A DNA stretch of 64,000 nucleotides from an uncultured Mucilaginibacter sp. (GCF_913773635.1 NZ_CAJYGQ010000012.1:62001-126000), one strand, 5' to 3'. Shown: positions 9,006 to 17,304, counted from the stretch's first letter. The notes: a model not told the origin generated them from the sequence alone. Numbers and translations: made by a program.

Positions 9006-9806
9006 ATGAAACGCTTTGACACGCTCTTCATCATTATAGTTGTTACTGCTTTTATTGTTGTATATGCAGTTTCGTATTTTATGTTTGATATGCTTGATGC
9101 AAGTATTGGATATAAATATGGAACACCAATTTTTATCATCAGCCTTGTTACAGCCGTTTACTACGCATTTAAATACTACGGCCCCCAAAAATGGGAAGCT
9201 TATACAATAATTGTTTTTGTGACTGCTATAACCTGGGCAGGTACACTAAGCACTATTCAAAAAGCCAGTTTTATTTGTGATGCCATATTTAACAAACAGG
9301 TTGATGTAATAGTTCCGGTAGTAAGTGTGACCAAAAAATTCACCAAAAGTTCTTTTTCTCACACAAACGTATCCATTACTTATGATAACACGGAGGTTAA
9401 GCTTGAAACCTCGCGCACTAACTTTTTCTTATTACAGCATAAAAAAGAAATCAGGATAATAATAGGGAAAACATCTGATTACGGATATTATGTTACCAAG
9501 CTTTACACCTCACCGGGCGAGGAAAGCCAGGCAACATTATTATATTTCAAAGACTGGTGGCACCGTAACTGGTTTTGGCCTTTGCTGCTTGGAGGTTTTA
9601 TCTTAATTATTGTCTTAACCGTTGTATTTGGTAAACCAAAGCCGGTTACACTAAGGGATGAAATAAAAGTAAAAAAGCCAATGCCTTTTTGGAAAGCAAT
9701 GGCTTTGATTATGCTGATAGTTTTTGGTTTACTATTGTTAGCTTACCTCGCTGTGGTAGCTTACGTTTACCTGTTTAAAGGTGGTTGCCAATACTGTGGT
9801 GGATAA
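9006..9806 (+). CDS. Membrane protein of unknown function
   Basis: I do not recognise this 266-residue protein. It shows about five hydrophobic segments: three in the first 95 residues (about 6-26, 40-56, 65-84), a soluble β-strand-like domain (about 100-185), then two more (about 190-210 and 228-255), ending in a Cys-rich tail CQYCGG. The ATG at 9006 is chosen because the first membrane helix begins directly after it and AAAAAAGG precedes it; an ATG at 8982 is possible. The reading frame stays open back to 8871, but those codons run through the MarR operator. A -7-like TAATTTTG at 8948-8955 could drive it. It is divergent from marR, so the two may share control. Confidence 0.6.
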   Translation: MKRFDTLFIIIVVTAFIVVYAVSYFMFDMLDASIGYKYGTPIFIISLVTAVYYAFKYYGPQKWEAYTIIVFVTAITWAGTLSTIQKASFICDAIFNKQVDVIVPVVSVTKKFTKSSFSHTNVSITYDNTEVKLETSRTNFFLLQHKKEIRIIIGKTSDYGYYVTKLYTSPGEESQATLLYFKDWWHRNWFWPLLLGGFILIIVLTVVFGKPKPVTLRDEIKVKKPMPFWKAMALIMLIVFGLLLLAYLAVVAYVYLFKGGCQYCGG

Positions 9807-9861
9807 ATAATCACTAACTTGTAATACGTTTTTAAACTTGTACTGCAACCAACTGTTACGG

Positions 9862-10569
9862 TTAAAAGTTAGGCTTAAGAAGGTACTTGTTATAAAATCT
9901 GAAGATGTGCTCGCACGCTTCTTCGGCAGTATCAACCAGGCGATAAAGGTTCAAGTCGTCAGGGCTGATGTTTTTTTCCTTACCAAGCATGGTTCCTTCT
10001 ATCCACTCAAACAAACCCTTCCAGTAATCTACGCCCACAAAGCAAATAGGGAAACGGGCTATTTTGCCGGTTTGAATAAGTGTTATCGCCTCAAATGCTT
10101 CGTCCATAGTACCAAAGCCGCCAGGCAATACAATATAGCCCTGCGAGTATTTCATAAACATAACCTTGCGCACAAAGAAGTAATCAAACTCCAATAGCTT
10201 GTCGCGGTCAATATATTTGTTATGAAATTGTTCAAAAGGTAGCTCAATATTCAATCCTACTGATTTGCCGCCGGCTTCATAAGCACCTTTGTTAGCTGCT
10301 TCCATAATACCCGGCCCACCGCCCGATATTACGCCGTAACCTTGCTCAGTTAACAAACGGCCACATTCTACAGCCATTTCATAATAACGGTTATCATTAG
10401 CAGTACGTGCCGAACCAAATATTGATACACACGGACCTATTTTAGCCAGCTTTTCAAAGCCGTCAACAAATTCGGCCATTATTTTAAAAATCTGCCAGCT
10501 GTCAGTAACCTTTATTTCGTGCCAGTTCTGGTTCTGAAAAGCTTGTCTTATTTTATCATCGCTTGTCAT
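9862..10569 (-). CDS. LOG-family protein (TIGR00730 Rossmann fold)
   Basis: Member of the LOG/YgdH family of nucleoside 5'-monophosphate phosphoribohydrolases, which release a free base (for some members a cytokinin) from its ribotide. The 235-residue protein has the two diagnostic motifs: GGGPGIMEAANKGA (about residues 78-91) and PGGFGTMDE (about 147-155), the PGGxGTxxE active-site signature. It follows the symporter gene by 26 bases on the same strand, so the two are probably cotranscribed. Natural substrate in bacteria is often unclear and I cannot assign it here. Confidence 0.85.
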   Translation of the reverse strand: MTSDDKIRQAFQNQNWHEIKVTDSWQIFKIMAEFVDGFEKLAKIGPCVSIFGSARTANDNRYYEMAVECGRLLTEQGYGVISGGGPGIMEAANKGAYEAGGKSVGLNIELPFEQFHNKYIDRDKLLEFDYFFVRKVMFMKYSQGYIVLPGGFGTMDEAFEAITLIQTGKIARFPICFVGVDYWKGLFEWIEGTMLGKEKNISPDDLNLYRLVDTAEEACEHIFRFYNKYLLKPNF

Positions 10570-10595
10570 ATAAAATCAATTCAAAATATAAATAA

Positions 10596-12080
10596 TTACA
10601 ACGCTGCAATATGTTTTTTAGCCTTTGAGGTAAGCAGCAAGCCCACAAAGGTTATCAATCCGTTTACTATGATTAATTCATTGTCAAATACGTAACCGCC
10701 CATTAACTCTTTTGATTCTGTACTTAAAAAGTAACACACCGCCGGCGAGATCAAGCAAACAAACGGTACCAGCTTGTCATTAACCTGGCGGCCACTCATA
10801 AAAAGTCCAAACCCGTAAAGCCCCAGCAGCGGTCCGTAGGTGTATGATGCTACTTTGAATATAGCACTTACCACAGCATCATTATTTACAGCGTTAAATA
10901 AAATAATGGTTAAAAACATGAGCGCCGAAAAGGCAATATGAACGTAATGCCTAGTTTTAACCATGGCTGTACTATTAACATCGGCGCGCTTGTTAAAGTT
11001 TAAAAAATCTACACAGAAGGAGGTAGTCAATGCCGTAAGGGCCGAATCGGTAGTAGCAAAGGTTGCTGCCGTTAGACCGAGCATAAATACAATAGCCGGT
11101 AGGGTACCTAAATGTTGCAGGGCAATGGTAGGGTACAAATAGTCTGTTTTTTCTACCGATATGCCATTTTTTGCTGCGTAGAGGTAAAGCAGTGCGCCAA
11201 CGCTTAAAAAGAAGATATTAATAATTACGAAAACGGTAGTGAAGCTGAACATGTTCTTTTGCGCCTCGCCAATGTTCTTACAGCTGAGGTTTTTCTGCAT
11301 CAGGTCTTGGTCAAGCCCAGTCATTGCAACGGTTATAAACAGGCCACCTAAAAACTGTTTGCTCAGGTGAAGCTTGCTGCTCATGAAGTCATTCAAAAAG
11401 AAAACTTTTGAGTAACTGCTGTTCTTAATTGCCTCGGCAGCTTCAAAAATATTATAATTTAAACTGCGACATATAAAGTAAATAGACAAAAAAACGGATG
11501 ATACCAAAAAAAGTGTTTGAAGACTATCAGTTATGATGATTGTTTTTAAGCCGCCTTTAAACGTGTACGACCAGATAAGCAACAAGCAGAACAAAACTGT
11601 AGCTGCAAACGGCAATCCATAACTGTCAAATATGAATTTTTGCAATACAATTACAACAAGATAAAGCCTGAATGACGAGCCAATAGTTCGGCTGATTAAA
11701 AATATGGTTGCCGCTGTTTTATAGCTCCATTTCCCTAACGCGCTTTCAATGTAACTGTATATGGAAGTGACCTGCAGGCGGTAATACAATGGCAGCAATA
11801 CGGTTGCAATTATGATGAAACCTGCAGCATTGCCCAATACAAATTGAAAGTATGCAAACTGATCACCGCTGGGGGCGCCAACCTTGCCCGGAACCGAAAT
11901 GAACGTAACACCACTGAGGGCAGTACCAATCATACCAAACGCTACCAAATACCATTTTGAATTGCGATTCGCTACAAAAAAGGTATCGTTATCAGCCGAT
12001 TTGCGCGATGTGAAATAAGAAATTAAAATGAGCACCAAAAAATAGGCAGCAATAAATAAAAGTAAAACTCCGGGCGCCAT
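10596..12080 (-). CDS. Sodium:solute symporter (SSS family)
   Basis: Sodium-coupled uptake permease of 494 residues with about 13 predicted membrane helices. The SSS landmarks are present: an N-terminal helix, then a SRKSADNDTFFVANRNSKW loop and GTALSGVTFISVPG, the unwound first core helix, and a GLTAATFATTDSALTALTTS segment that matches the Na+-site region. Substrate is not evident; neighbours do not point to a pathway. The gene heads a two-gene unit with the LOG protein and is divergent from recR. Confidence 0.88.
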   Translation of the reverse strand: MAPGVLLLFIAAYFLVLILISYFTSRKSADNDTFFVANRNSKWYLVAFGMIGTALSGVTFISVPGKVGAPSGDQFAYFQFVLGNAAGFIIIATVLLPLYYRLQVTSIYSYIESALGKWSYKTAATIFLISRTIGSSFRLYLVVIVLQKFIFDSYGLPFAATVLFCLLLIWSYTFKGGLKTIIITDSLQTLFLVSSVFLSIYFICRSLNYNIFEAAEAIKNSSYSKVFFLNDFMSSKLHLSKQFLGGLFITVAMTGLDQDLMQKNLSCKNIGEAQKNMFSFTTVFVIINIFFLSVGALLYLYAAKNGISVEKTDYLYPTIALQHLGTLPAIVFMLGLTAATFATTDSALTALTTSFCVDFLNFNKRADVNSTAMVKTRHYVHIAFSALMFLTIILFNAVNNDAVVSAIFKVASYTYGPLLGLYGFGLFMSGRQVNDKLVPFVCLISPAVCYFLSTESKELMGGYVFDNELIIVNGLITFVGLLLTSKAKKHIAAL

Positions 12081-12197
12081 GCTGTGTCTTGTTTAAGTGT
12101 AATGTCTATTTAGCCGCGTTATTATATCAAAAGAACCATACGTGGCAATACTCTCGCATATATACGAATTTTAGTAACGATAAAGTAAAGCCTTTAA

Positions 12198-12219
12198 AAC
12201 GGCAAACCTAATTGCCGTT
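12198..12219. other. Hairpin in the recR upstream region
   Basis: AACGGCAA (12198-12205) and TTGCCGTT (12212-12219) form a perfect 8-base stem with a 6-base loop, followed by GTTTTTG. It resembles a small terminator reading rightwards, but no plus-strand gene precedes it. A TAATTTTG -7-like box (12227-12234) follows, four bases before the recR ATG, without a good -33 partner. Confidence 0.35.
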
Positions 12220-12238
12220 GTTTTTGTAATTTTGGGTA

Positions 12239-12856
12239 ATGAATTTTTCGTCGAAGTTGCTGGAGAATGCAGTTGCAGAGTTTTCGAAGTTGCCCGGTGT
12301 TGGACAAAAAACAGCTCTTCGGCTAGTGTTGCATTTACTTAAGCAGGAAAAAACCGATGTCGAGCGGTTCAGCAATTCGGTAACTAAGCTACGTAACGAT
12401 ATACAGCACTGCCGCACCTGCCACAACATATCAGATTTTACCGTTTGTGAAATTTGCGCATCACGTAAACGCGATCATGGAACTATTTGCGTTGTTGAAG
12501 ACACGCGCGATGTAATGGCCATAGAGAATACAAATCAGTACACTGGTGTATACCATGTGCTAGGCGGACTCATTTCTCCTATGGATGGAATAGGTCCTTC
12601 TGACCTTGAAATTGATTCGTTGGTAGAAAGGATGAAGGCCGAAGAAGTGCGTGAAGTGATATTTGCGCTTAGCGCAACTATGGAAGGCGACACAACCATA
12701 TTTTATTTGCACAAACGTTTAAAAGAATTCAAAATAAATTTCTCAACTATAGCCCGTGGCATAGCATTTGGAGGAGAACTGGAGTATGTAGATGAAATCA
12801 CCCTTGGTAGGTCGATTGCTACCCGCGTACCATACGAAAGTTCTCTATCTAAGTAA
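12239..12856 (+). CDS. recR: Recombination mediator protein RecR
   Basis: DNA-binding protein that works with RecO/RecF to load RecA at gaps. At 205 residues it has standard length. Visible are the N-terminal helix-hairpin-helix ([15 protein letters not shown], about 15-29), a C4 zinc finger (Cys58, Cys61, Cys70, Cys73) and the Toprim domain beginning at [12 protein letters not shown] (about 88-99), with the C-terminal Walker-B-like segment. The ATG is well supported because the conserved N-terminal SSKLLE block follows directly. A glycosyltransferase starts 3 bases downstream, so the genes are probably cotranscribed, although the functions are not related. Confidence 0.95.
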   Translation: MNFSSKLLENAVAEFSKLPGVGQKTALRLVLHLLKQEKTDVERFSNSVTKLRNDIQHCRTCHNISDFTVCEICASRKRDHGTICVVEDTRDVMAIENTNQYTGVYHVLGGLISPMDGIGPSDLEIDSLVERMKAEEVREVIFALSATMEGDTTIFYLHKRLKEFKINFSTIARGIAFGGELEYVDEITLGRSIATRVPYESSLSK

Positions 12857-12859
12857 AAT

Positions 12860-13696
12860 ATGCAGCTATCTACAATTATTATTAATCATAATCAATGTAG
12901 ACCTTTGAGACATGCTCTCGGGGCTTTAAAGCGCGCAGCTTTACCAGACAGTGAAGTAATAGTAGTTGATAATGCTTCTGAGGATATTTCGGTTAGAATG
13001 GTAAAAGCTGAATTTCCTCAGGCAAAAGTTATCGAGCATTCGCGTAAGCAGGGATTTGCCAATGCAGCTAACGAAGCAATTAAGGCGAGCAAAGGTGAGT
13101 TTGTACTTTTACTTGATGCAGCAATACTTGTTAGTGAAGAAACCCTTGACAGATTAAAGGAGTTTTTGCAAGCACATCCGGAGGTAGGTGGAGTATCTGT
13201 ACGTATGCTTGATGCCGAAGGGAATTTTGTTGAAGGATCTAACAAAAACATGCCCCCTGAATGGATCAGCTTTTTCAGATTAACTGGCTTATCAAGGTTA
13301 TTTAGCAAATCGAGGTTGTTTAGCAAACATTATGAAGCCGGTTGGATAGAGGGCTTTGAAAATACCGAAACGGACGTGCTTAATTCATGTTTTATGTTGT
13401 TACGTCGCTCGGTATTACAAGAAATAGGCATGTTTGACGGCCGCTTTAAAGGTTATGGCTACGATATAGATCTATCGTACCGTATACGTTTGGCCGGCTT
13501 TAAAAACTACTATTTTGCCAAAACATTCGTAATTCAGCAAGTATCACAACCCGCATCAAAGGTGAATTGGCAGCACATGAAAAACTTTTACGGTGCAATG
13601 CTTACTTTCGCAGTAAAATATTTATTCAGGCTGCCTGAGTTGCGTGTTAAAAACATGCCGGGGTGGTCATCTCCGGCATATGAGCTTAAACAATAA
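12860..13696 (+). CDS. Glycosyltransferase family 2
   Basis: GT-A fold sugar transferase of 278 residues, probably acting on a surface polysaccharide. The nucleotide-binding start (STIIINHNQ, VIVVDNASED) is clear, and the acceptor-side GYDIDLSYRIRLAG block (about 198-211) fits rhamnosyl-type GT2 enzymes. The usual metal-binding DxD or NPD segment is replaced by LLLDAAILV (about 87-95), so only one Asp is in place. Residues around 145-156 contain a tandem 6-residue duplication, SRLFSK twice, encoded by 13292-13309 and 13310-13327, which differ at two bases. It starts 3 bases after recR and overlaps the next gene by 17 bases. Confidence 0.82.
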   Translation: MQLSTIIINHNQCRPLRHALGALKRAALPDSEVIVVDNASEDISVRMVKAEFPQAKVIEHSRKQGFANAANEAIKASKGEFVLLLDAAILVSEETLDRLKEFLQAHPEVGGVSVRMLDAEGNFVEGSNKNMPPEWISFFRLTGLSRLFSKSRLFSKHYEAGWIEGFENTETDVLNSCFMLLRRSVLQEIGMFDGRFKGYGYDIDLSYRIRLAGFKNYYFAKTFVIQQVSQPASKVNWQHMKNFYGAMLTFAVKYLFRLPELRVKNMPGWSSPAYELKQ

Positions 13697-14495
13697 AGTA
13701 GTAATAATCACCGGCGCATCTTCGGGTATTGGTAAAGCACTGGCCTATGAACTTGCAAAACGCGGTGCTAATTTGGTATTGGGTGCAAGGCAGTTTGTAA
13801 CCTTGTGTGATATTACGAGCGATATACAAAAGCAATTTAATGTAAAGGCACTGGCAGTACAATGTGATGTTACTGTTGAAGAAGATTGTGCCCATTTAAT
13901 TAAGCAGGCCAAGCTAACTTTTAATAGGGTGGATGTGCTTATAAACAACGCCGGCATATCAATGCGTGCCTTATTTAAGGACCTTGACTTGCAGGTTTTA
14001 AAGTCATTAATGGATGTGAACTTTTGGGGTACGGTATATTGCACTAAGTACGCGCTTCCTGAAATTTTAAATACACAGGGAAGCATTGTAGGCGTATCAT
14101 CAATAGCCGGGTATAAAGGCTTGCCCGGGCGTACCGGTTATTCTGCATCAAAGTTTGCCATGAATGGTTTTTTAGATGCCCTTAGGGTGGAAAATTTAAA
14201 AACCGGAGTACATGTAATGACGGCCTGCCCCGGGTTTACTGCATCGAACATTCGCAATACAGCCTTGAATAAGGAAGCAAAACAACAAGGCGAAAGCAGC
14301 CTTGAAGAGGACAAAATGATGACCTCCGAAGAGGTAGCAGCTATAATTGCCAATGGTATCGTTAATCGTAAAAGAACTTTGATACTAACAGGGCAAGGTA
14401 AGCTAACAGTGTTGCTTGGTAAACTATTTCCGGCCTGGTTAGATAAGCTGGTGTATAATGTATTTGCAAAGGAGAAGGACCCTTTGTTGAAATAA
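13680..14495 (+). CDS. Short-chain dehydrogenase/reductase (SDR)
   Basis: NAD(P)-dependent oxidoreductase of 271 residues, classical SDR type. Motifs seen: TGASSGIGKAL cofactor loop (about 11-21), NNAGIS (about 90-95) and catalytic YSASK (about 157-161) with a Ser in VSSIAG upstream. The start at 13680 places the cofactor motif ten residues in; the frame is open from 13644, but those codons lie inside the glycosyltransferase gene. Cotranscription with recR and the GT2 gene is likely from the 17-base overlap. Substrate unknown. Confidence 0.85.
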   Translation: MSLNNKVVIITGASSGIGKALAYELAKRGANLVLGARQFVTLCDITSDIQKQFNVKALAVQCDVTVEEDCAHLIKQAKLTFNRVDVLINNAGISMRALFKDLDLQVLKSLMDVNFWGTVYCTKYALPEILNTQGSIVGVSSIAGYKGLPGRTGYSASKFAMNGFLDALRVENLKTGVHVMTACPGFTASNIRNTALNKEAKQQGESSLEEDKMMTSEEVAAIIANGIVNRKRTLILTGQGKLTVLLGKLFPAWLDKLVYNVFAKEKDPLLK

Positions 14496-14545
14496 TTGAA
14501 AAAAGAAAACCCTCGCCCTGAAAAGCGAGGGTTTTCTTTTTTCAA
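14496..14545. terminator. Strong bidirectional terminator
   Basis: A perfect 21-base inverted repeat (14496-14516 with 14525-14545, 8-base loop) with a GC core CCCTCGC/GCGAGGG and A6 and T6 flanks. It separates convergent SDR genes ending at 14495 (+) and 14581 (-). Confidence 0.9.
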
Positions 14546-14580
14546 ACAATGCTTCGCGTACTGTTAAAAAAACGATTTAA

Positions 14581-15441
14581 TTAACCGTTAATCACTTCTC
14601 CACCGTTTACATGAATAATTTGTCCGGTAATATATGACGAATCTTCAGACGCAAGAAAAACATAAGCCGGACCCAGTTCTGAAGGTTGACCTGCGCGTCC
14701 CATTGGTACATCCTGTCCAAACTTTGCAACTTTTTCTTCATCAAAGCTCGATACGATGAGTGGCGTCCAAACAGGTCCGGGGGCTACACCGTTTACACGA
14801 ATATTTTTTTCAGCCAGATTTTTAGCAAGCGACCTTGTAAACGTCACAATAGCTCCCTTTGTTGATGAGTAATCAATTAACTCGGGCGATGAGCGATATG
14901 CAGTTACTGATGTTGTATTGATAATGGTATCACCATCAGTTAAATGCGGTACAGCTGCCGCGGCAAAATGAAAGTGCGAAAAAATATTTGTTCTGAAAGT
15001 GTCTTCCAGTTGTTTATCGTCAATATCGCTCACATTTTTTTGTGGAAACTGTATGGCTGCATTATTGACCAAAATATTCAGCTTGCCTAATTCAGCAATT
15101 GTTTTTTCAACAGCATCTTTACAAAAGCTGCTGTCTTTAATGTCGCCTTTCATCAGTAAACAGCGTTTGCCTGCTTCTTCAACCAGTTTCTTCGTCTCTT
15201 GGGCATCGGTGTCTTCATCAAGGTAAACAATTGCTACATCGGCACCTTCTTTAGCGTAATGCACACTAACAGCACGTCCAATACCGCTGTCTCCACCGGT
15301 TATTAACGCAACTTTACCGTTAAGCTTGCCGGCAGCTTTGTAGTTGGGGTTAATGTACTCCGGTCTTGGAGTCATGGCGCTTTCGTCACCCGGTTGATGT
15401 TCCTGCGTTTCAGCCGGGAATGAGGTTGGTTTGTTTTCCAT
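14581..15441 (-). CDS. SDR oxidoreductase (YhdF/YdaD general-stress type)
   Basis: NAD(P)-dependent oxidoreductase of 286 residues. It has the longer N-terminal extension with PEYINPNYKAAGKLNGKVALI typical of the bacterial stress-protein subgroup (B. subtilis YhdF/YdaD type), then the GGDSGIGRAV cofactor loop (about 48-57), NNAAIQ (about 127-132), catalytic YSSTK (about 195-199) and a C-terminal GQIIHVNGGE. The extension shifts the cofactor loop about 35 residues compared with short SDRs. It is monocistronic and ends at the shared terminator. The reaction is unknown; aldehyde or sugar oxidation has been suggested for relatives. Confidence 0.85.
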   Translation of the reverse strand: MENKPTSFPAETQEHQPGDESAMTPRPEYINPNYKAAGKLNGKVALITGGDSGIGRAVSVHYAKEGADVAIVYLDEDTDAQETKKLVEEAGKRCLLMKGDIKDSSFCKDAVEKTIAELGKLNILVNNAAIQFPQKNVSDIDDKQLEDTFRTNIFSHFHFAAAAVPHLTDGDTIINTTSVTAYRSSPELIDYSSTKGAIVTFTRSLAKNLAEKNIRVNGVAPGPVWTPLIVSSFDEEKVAKFGQDVPMGRAGQPSELGPAYVFLASEDSSYITGQIIHVNGGEVING

Positions 15442-15499
15442 AGTTCAGTAGTTTTAATACTAAACCTATTTATTAACTATTAGTTCAATTTAATTCAAA

Positions 15500-16013
15500 T
15501 TAAGCATCAAAAGGCGTTTTAGATTGTGCAAAATCACTTATCTTACTTAAATCTAAAATCATCTTACCGCTGTAATGGGCGTAAAATGCAGGCACAAAGC
15601 TTGCACCTCAAACAATTTATCATATTGGTAAGAGGTTCGGGAATGTACCGTTTCCGAGAAGGAATCATCATAAGCCTTTAACAACACGGCAAAATTGGCG
15701 TTGGAACGCTCTAAATCTTCGCTGGTAATATTTTTTATAGTGCTATCATCGTTTAATGGATGAACAACCGTCCGACTCAGGGCCGAAAAGAAAAAGGCAT
15801 TATAAAAGTGCTCGGACAAGTTTCCGCCATCGGCACCTCTGAGATTTTCGATGCCGGTTAAGTTGTAAACGGTTGCAAAAATAAGGTTTGTAATCAAATA
15901 TCCGGTTACAATATTTACCAAAAAGCGGATCCAGCTCATGCAGATGAGGTTGTTGCCTGCCTGCCAAAACCTAAATCATCTTCTGGGGTACTCACTCATT
16001 TATCAGAAGCCAT
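15500..16013 (-). pseudogene. Decayed inward-rectifier (KirBac-type) potassium channel gene
   Basis: Remnants of one channel gene lie in order on the minus strand but in different frames. Reading from ATG at 16013 gives M-A-S-D-K, a stop, then STPEDDLGFG (motif at 15983-15963), the conserved N-terminal motif of bacterial Kir channels. A second frame (15939-15559) has the first membrane helix (about 5-27), GIENLRGAD and the pore-helix start NAFFFSA, then jumps directly to VVHPLNDDS and the C-terminal tail block VLLKAYDDSFSETVHSR. Selectivity filter, second membrane helix and most of the cytoplasmic domain are missing. A third frame from 15607 supplies the expected GASFVPAF and DLSKISD ending at 15500. 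Stops, frameshifts and a large internal deletion make a working channel impossible. Confidence 0.78.
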
Positions 16014-16056
16014 ATGATGTATTGCAATATTATTTGTTAATAAAATTATATTAAGA

Positions 16057-16087
16057 TTTGCAATTAGAAAAATCAATAATATATTTG
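16057..16087 (+). promoter_or_regulatory. Promoter of the trp operon
   Basis: TTTG (16057-16060), a 19-base spacer and TATATTTG (16080-16087) match the Bacteroidota promoter consensus exactly. Transcription would begin about 6-10 bases downstream, just before the leader-peptide ATG at 16104. Confidence 0.8.
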
Positions 16088-16103
16088 CCAACATAAACAC
16101 AAC

Positions 16104-16151
16104 ATGAAATTACAAAACAACAACTGGTGGTGGCTTAACGAGAAATCGTAA
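16104..16151 (+). CDS. trpL: Trp operon leader peptide with three consecutive Trp codons
   Basis: A 15-codon reading frame reads M-K-L-Q-N-N-N-W-W-W-L-N-E-K-S-stop, with TGG TGG TGG at 16125-16133. It starts about 17 bases after a consensus promoter and is followed at once by RNA segments able to fold as antiterminator or terminator. In ribosome-mediated attenuation the ribosome stalls on the Trp codons when charged tRNA-Trp is scarce, and structural genes are then read. Trp codons are rare, so three in a row in a short frame upstream of trpD is strong evidence. The leader name is used here by function; sequence similarity to enterobacterial TrpL is not claimed. Confidence 0.85.
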   Translation: MKLQNNNWWWLNEKS

Positions 16152-16218
16152 GGCAATCTCCTGTTTTTGTATGTACAAAATATTACGAAGGGTTGCCCAA
16201 AAGGCAACCCTTTTTTTT
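16152..16218 (+). terminator. Trp attenuator: antiterminator/terminator region
   Basis: Terminator stem AGGGTTGCC (16189-16197) with GGCAACCCT (16203-16211), 5-base loop, then a run of eight T (16211-16218). The competing pairing is GGCAATCT (16152-16159), directly after the leader stop codon, with 16190-16197, the 5' arm of the terminator (six Watson-Crick and two G-U pairs). A small hairpin (16165-16171 with 16174-16180) lies between and would bring the two together. A ribosome at the stop codon would cover 16152-16159 and favour termination; one stalled on Trp codons would leave it free. Confidence 0.85.
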
Positions 16219-16316
16219 GCCCCCCAGCCCCCTGAAGGGGGAGCAAATGAATCAACCAGGGATAAAAAGTTTAAACAATTTAGAAAGGCAGCTCCCCCTT
16301 TAGGGGGCTGGGGGGC
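16219..16316. repeat. GC-rich hairpin repeat between attenuator and trpD
   Basis: Two 26-base arms (16219-16244 and 16291-16316) are inverted copies differing at one base, with an AT-rich 46-base centre. Each arm also contains its own small palindrome (CCCCCTGAAGGGGG type). The unit begins where the attenuator T-run ends and stops one base before the trpD ATG, so its G-rich right arm occupies the ribosome-binding region. From memory, similar GCTCCCCCTTTAGGGGGC units are dispersed in intergenic DNA of related genomes; I could not check this. Confidence 0.75.
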
Positions 16317-16317
16317 T

Positions 16318-17304
16318 ATGAAAGCAATACTTAACCACTTATTTGAACATAAAACATTCAGCCGCGAGCAGTCGAAAGAGATTTTGACTAACATCGCTCA
16401 AGGTAAGTACAATACCTCGCAAATGGCGGCATTTATGACGGCCTATTGCATGCGTATGATTACGGTAAACGAGCTAGAGGGTTTTCGTGATGCTATGCTT
16501 GAGCTATGCCTTCCTCTTAAGCTGGAAGCCGATGAGCTGATAGATTTGTGCGGAACAGGCGGAGACGGTAAGGACACGTTTAATATATCAACGCTGGCAT
16601 CATTCGTTGTAGCCGGGGCGGGTTATAAGGTGGCTAAGCATGGTAATTACGGCGTGTCGTCGGGCTGTGGTTCAAGCAATGTAATGGAGTATTTAGGTTA
16701 TCAGTTTACCAATGATTTTGATGAACTAAACAACAGTTTAGATAAAGCTGGCATTTGCTTCTTGCATGCTCCACTGTTTCACCCGGCTATGAAAACGGTT
16801 GCGCCGGTACGTAAAGAACTGGCCGTGAAAACATTTTTTAACATGCTGGGGCCAATGGTAAATCCGGCAAGGCCAAACAACCAAATGGTGGGGGTATATA
16901 ACCTCGAACTGGCAAGGTTGTATGCTTACCTTTACCAAAAAGCCGACGTAAATTACACCATTGTTAACGCGCTTGATGGGTATGACGAAGTATCGCTTAC
17001 AGGAGATTTTAAAACTTTTTCAGCCGAGGGCGAAAAGATTAACAGCATTAGCCAGTTAGGTTTTGACAAAGTAAACCCTGCAGATATAACCGGGGGGCAT
17101 ACCGTAGCCGATTCTGCTGGTATATTTACGCAAGTATTAAAAGGTGAAGGCACAACGGTGCAAAATAACGTTGTGCTATGTAATGCTGCATTGGCCATTC
17201 GTACCATTGAGCCAGCTAAAACTTTCGCCGATTGTTTTTATGAAGCAGAAGAAGCGTTATTAAGAGGAAATGCTTTAAAGAGCTTTAAGGCGTTGTTGAA
17301 TTAG
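16318..17304 (+). CDS. trpD: Anthranilate phosphoribosyltransferase
   Basis: Transfers phosphoribose from PRPP to anthranilate, the second step of tryptophan synthesis. The 328-residue protein has the PRPP/anthranilate motifs LCGTGGDGKDTFN (about 77-89) and KHGNYGVSS (about 107-115), an N-terminal helical domain and length typical of TrpD. The ATG at 16318 starts the conserved N-terminal helix; the frame is open back to 16171 only because it reads through the GC-rich repeat. It is the first structural gene after the attenuator. No trpE or trpG lies upstream, and no trpC follows, unlike the common E-G-D-C-F-B-A order. Confidence 0.95.
   Translation: MKAILNHLFEHKTFSREQSKEILTNIAQGKYNTSQMAAFMTAYCMRMITVNELEGFRDAMLELCLPLKLEADELIDLCGTGGDGKDTFNISTLASFVVAGAGYKVAKHGNYGVSSGCGSSNVMEYLGYQFTNDFDELNNSLDKAGICFLHAPLFHPAMKTVAPVRKELAVKTFFNMLGPMVNPARPNNQMVGVYNLELARLYAYLYQKADVNYTIVNALDGYDEVSLTGDFKTFSAEGEKINSISQLGFDKVNPADITGGHTVADSAGIFTQVLKGEGTTVQNNVVLCNAALAIRTIEPAKTFADCFYEAEEALLRGNALKSFKALLN

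Noticed and set aside
16171..16317. N-terminal extension of trpD (APQPPEGG...APPLGGWG)
   Set aside because: The frame is open only because it reads through the GC-rich inverted repeat; the conserved TrpD start is at 16318.
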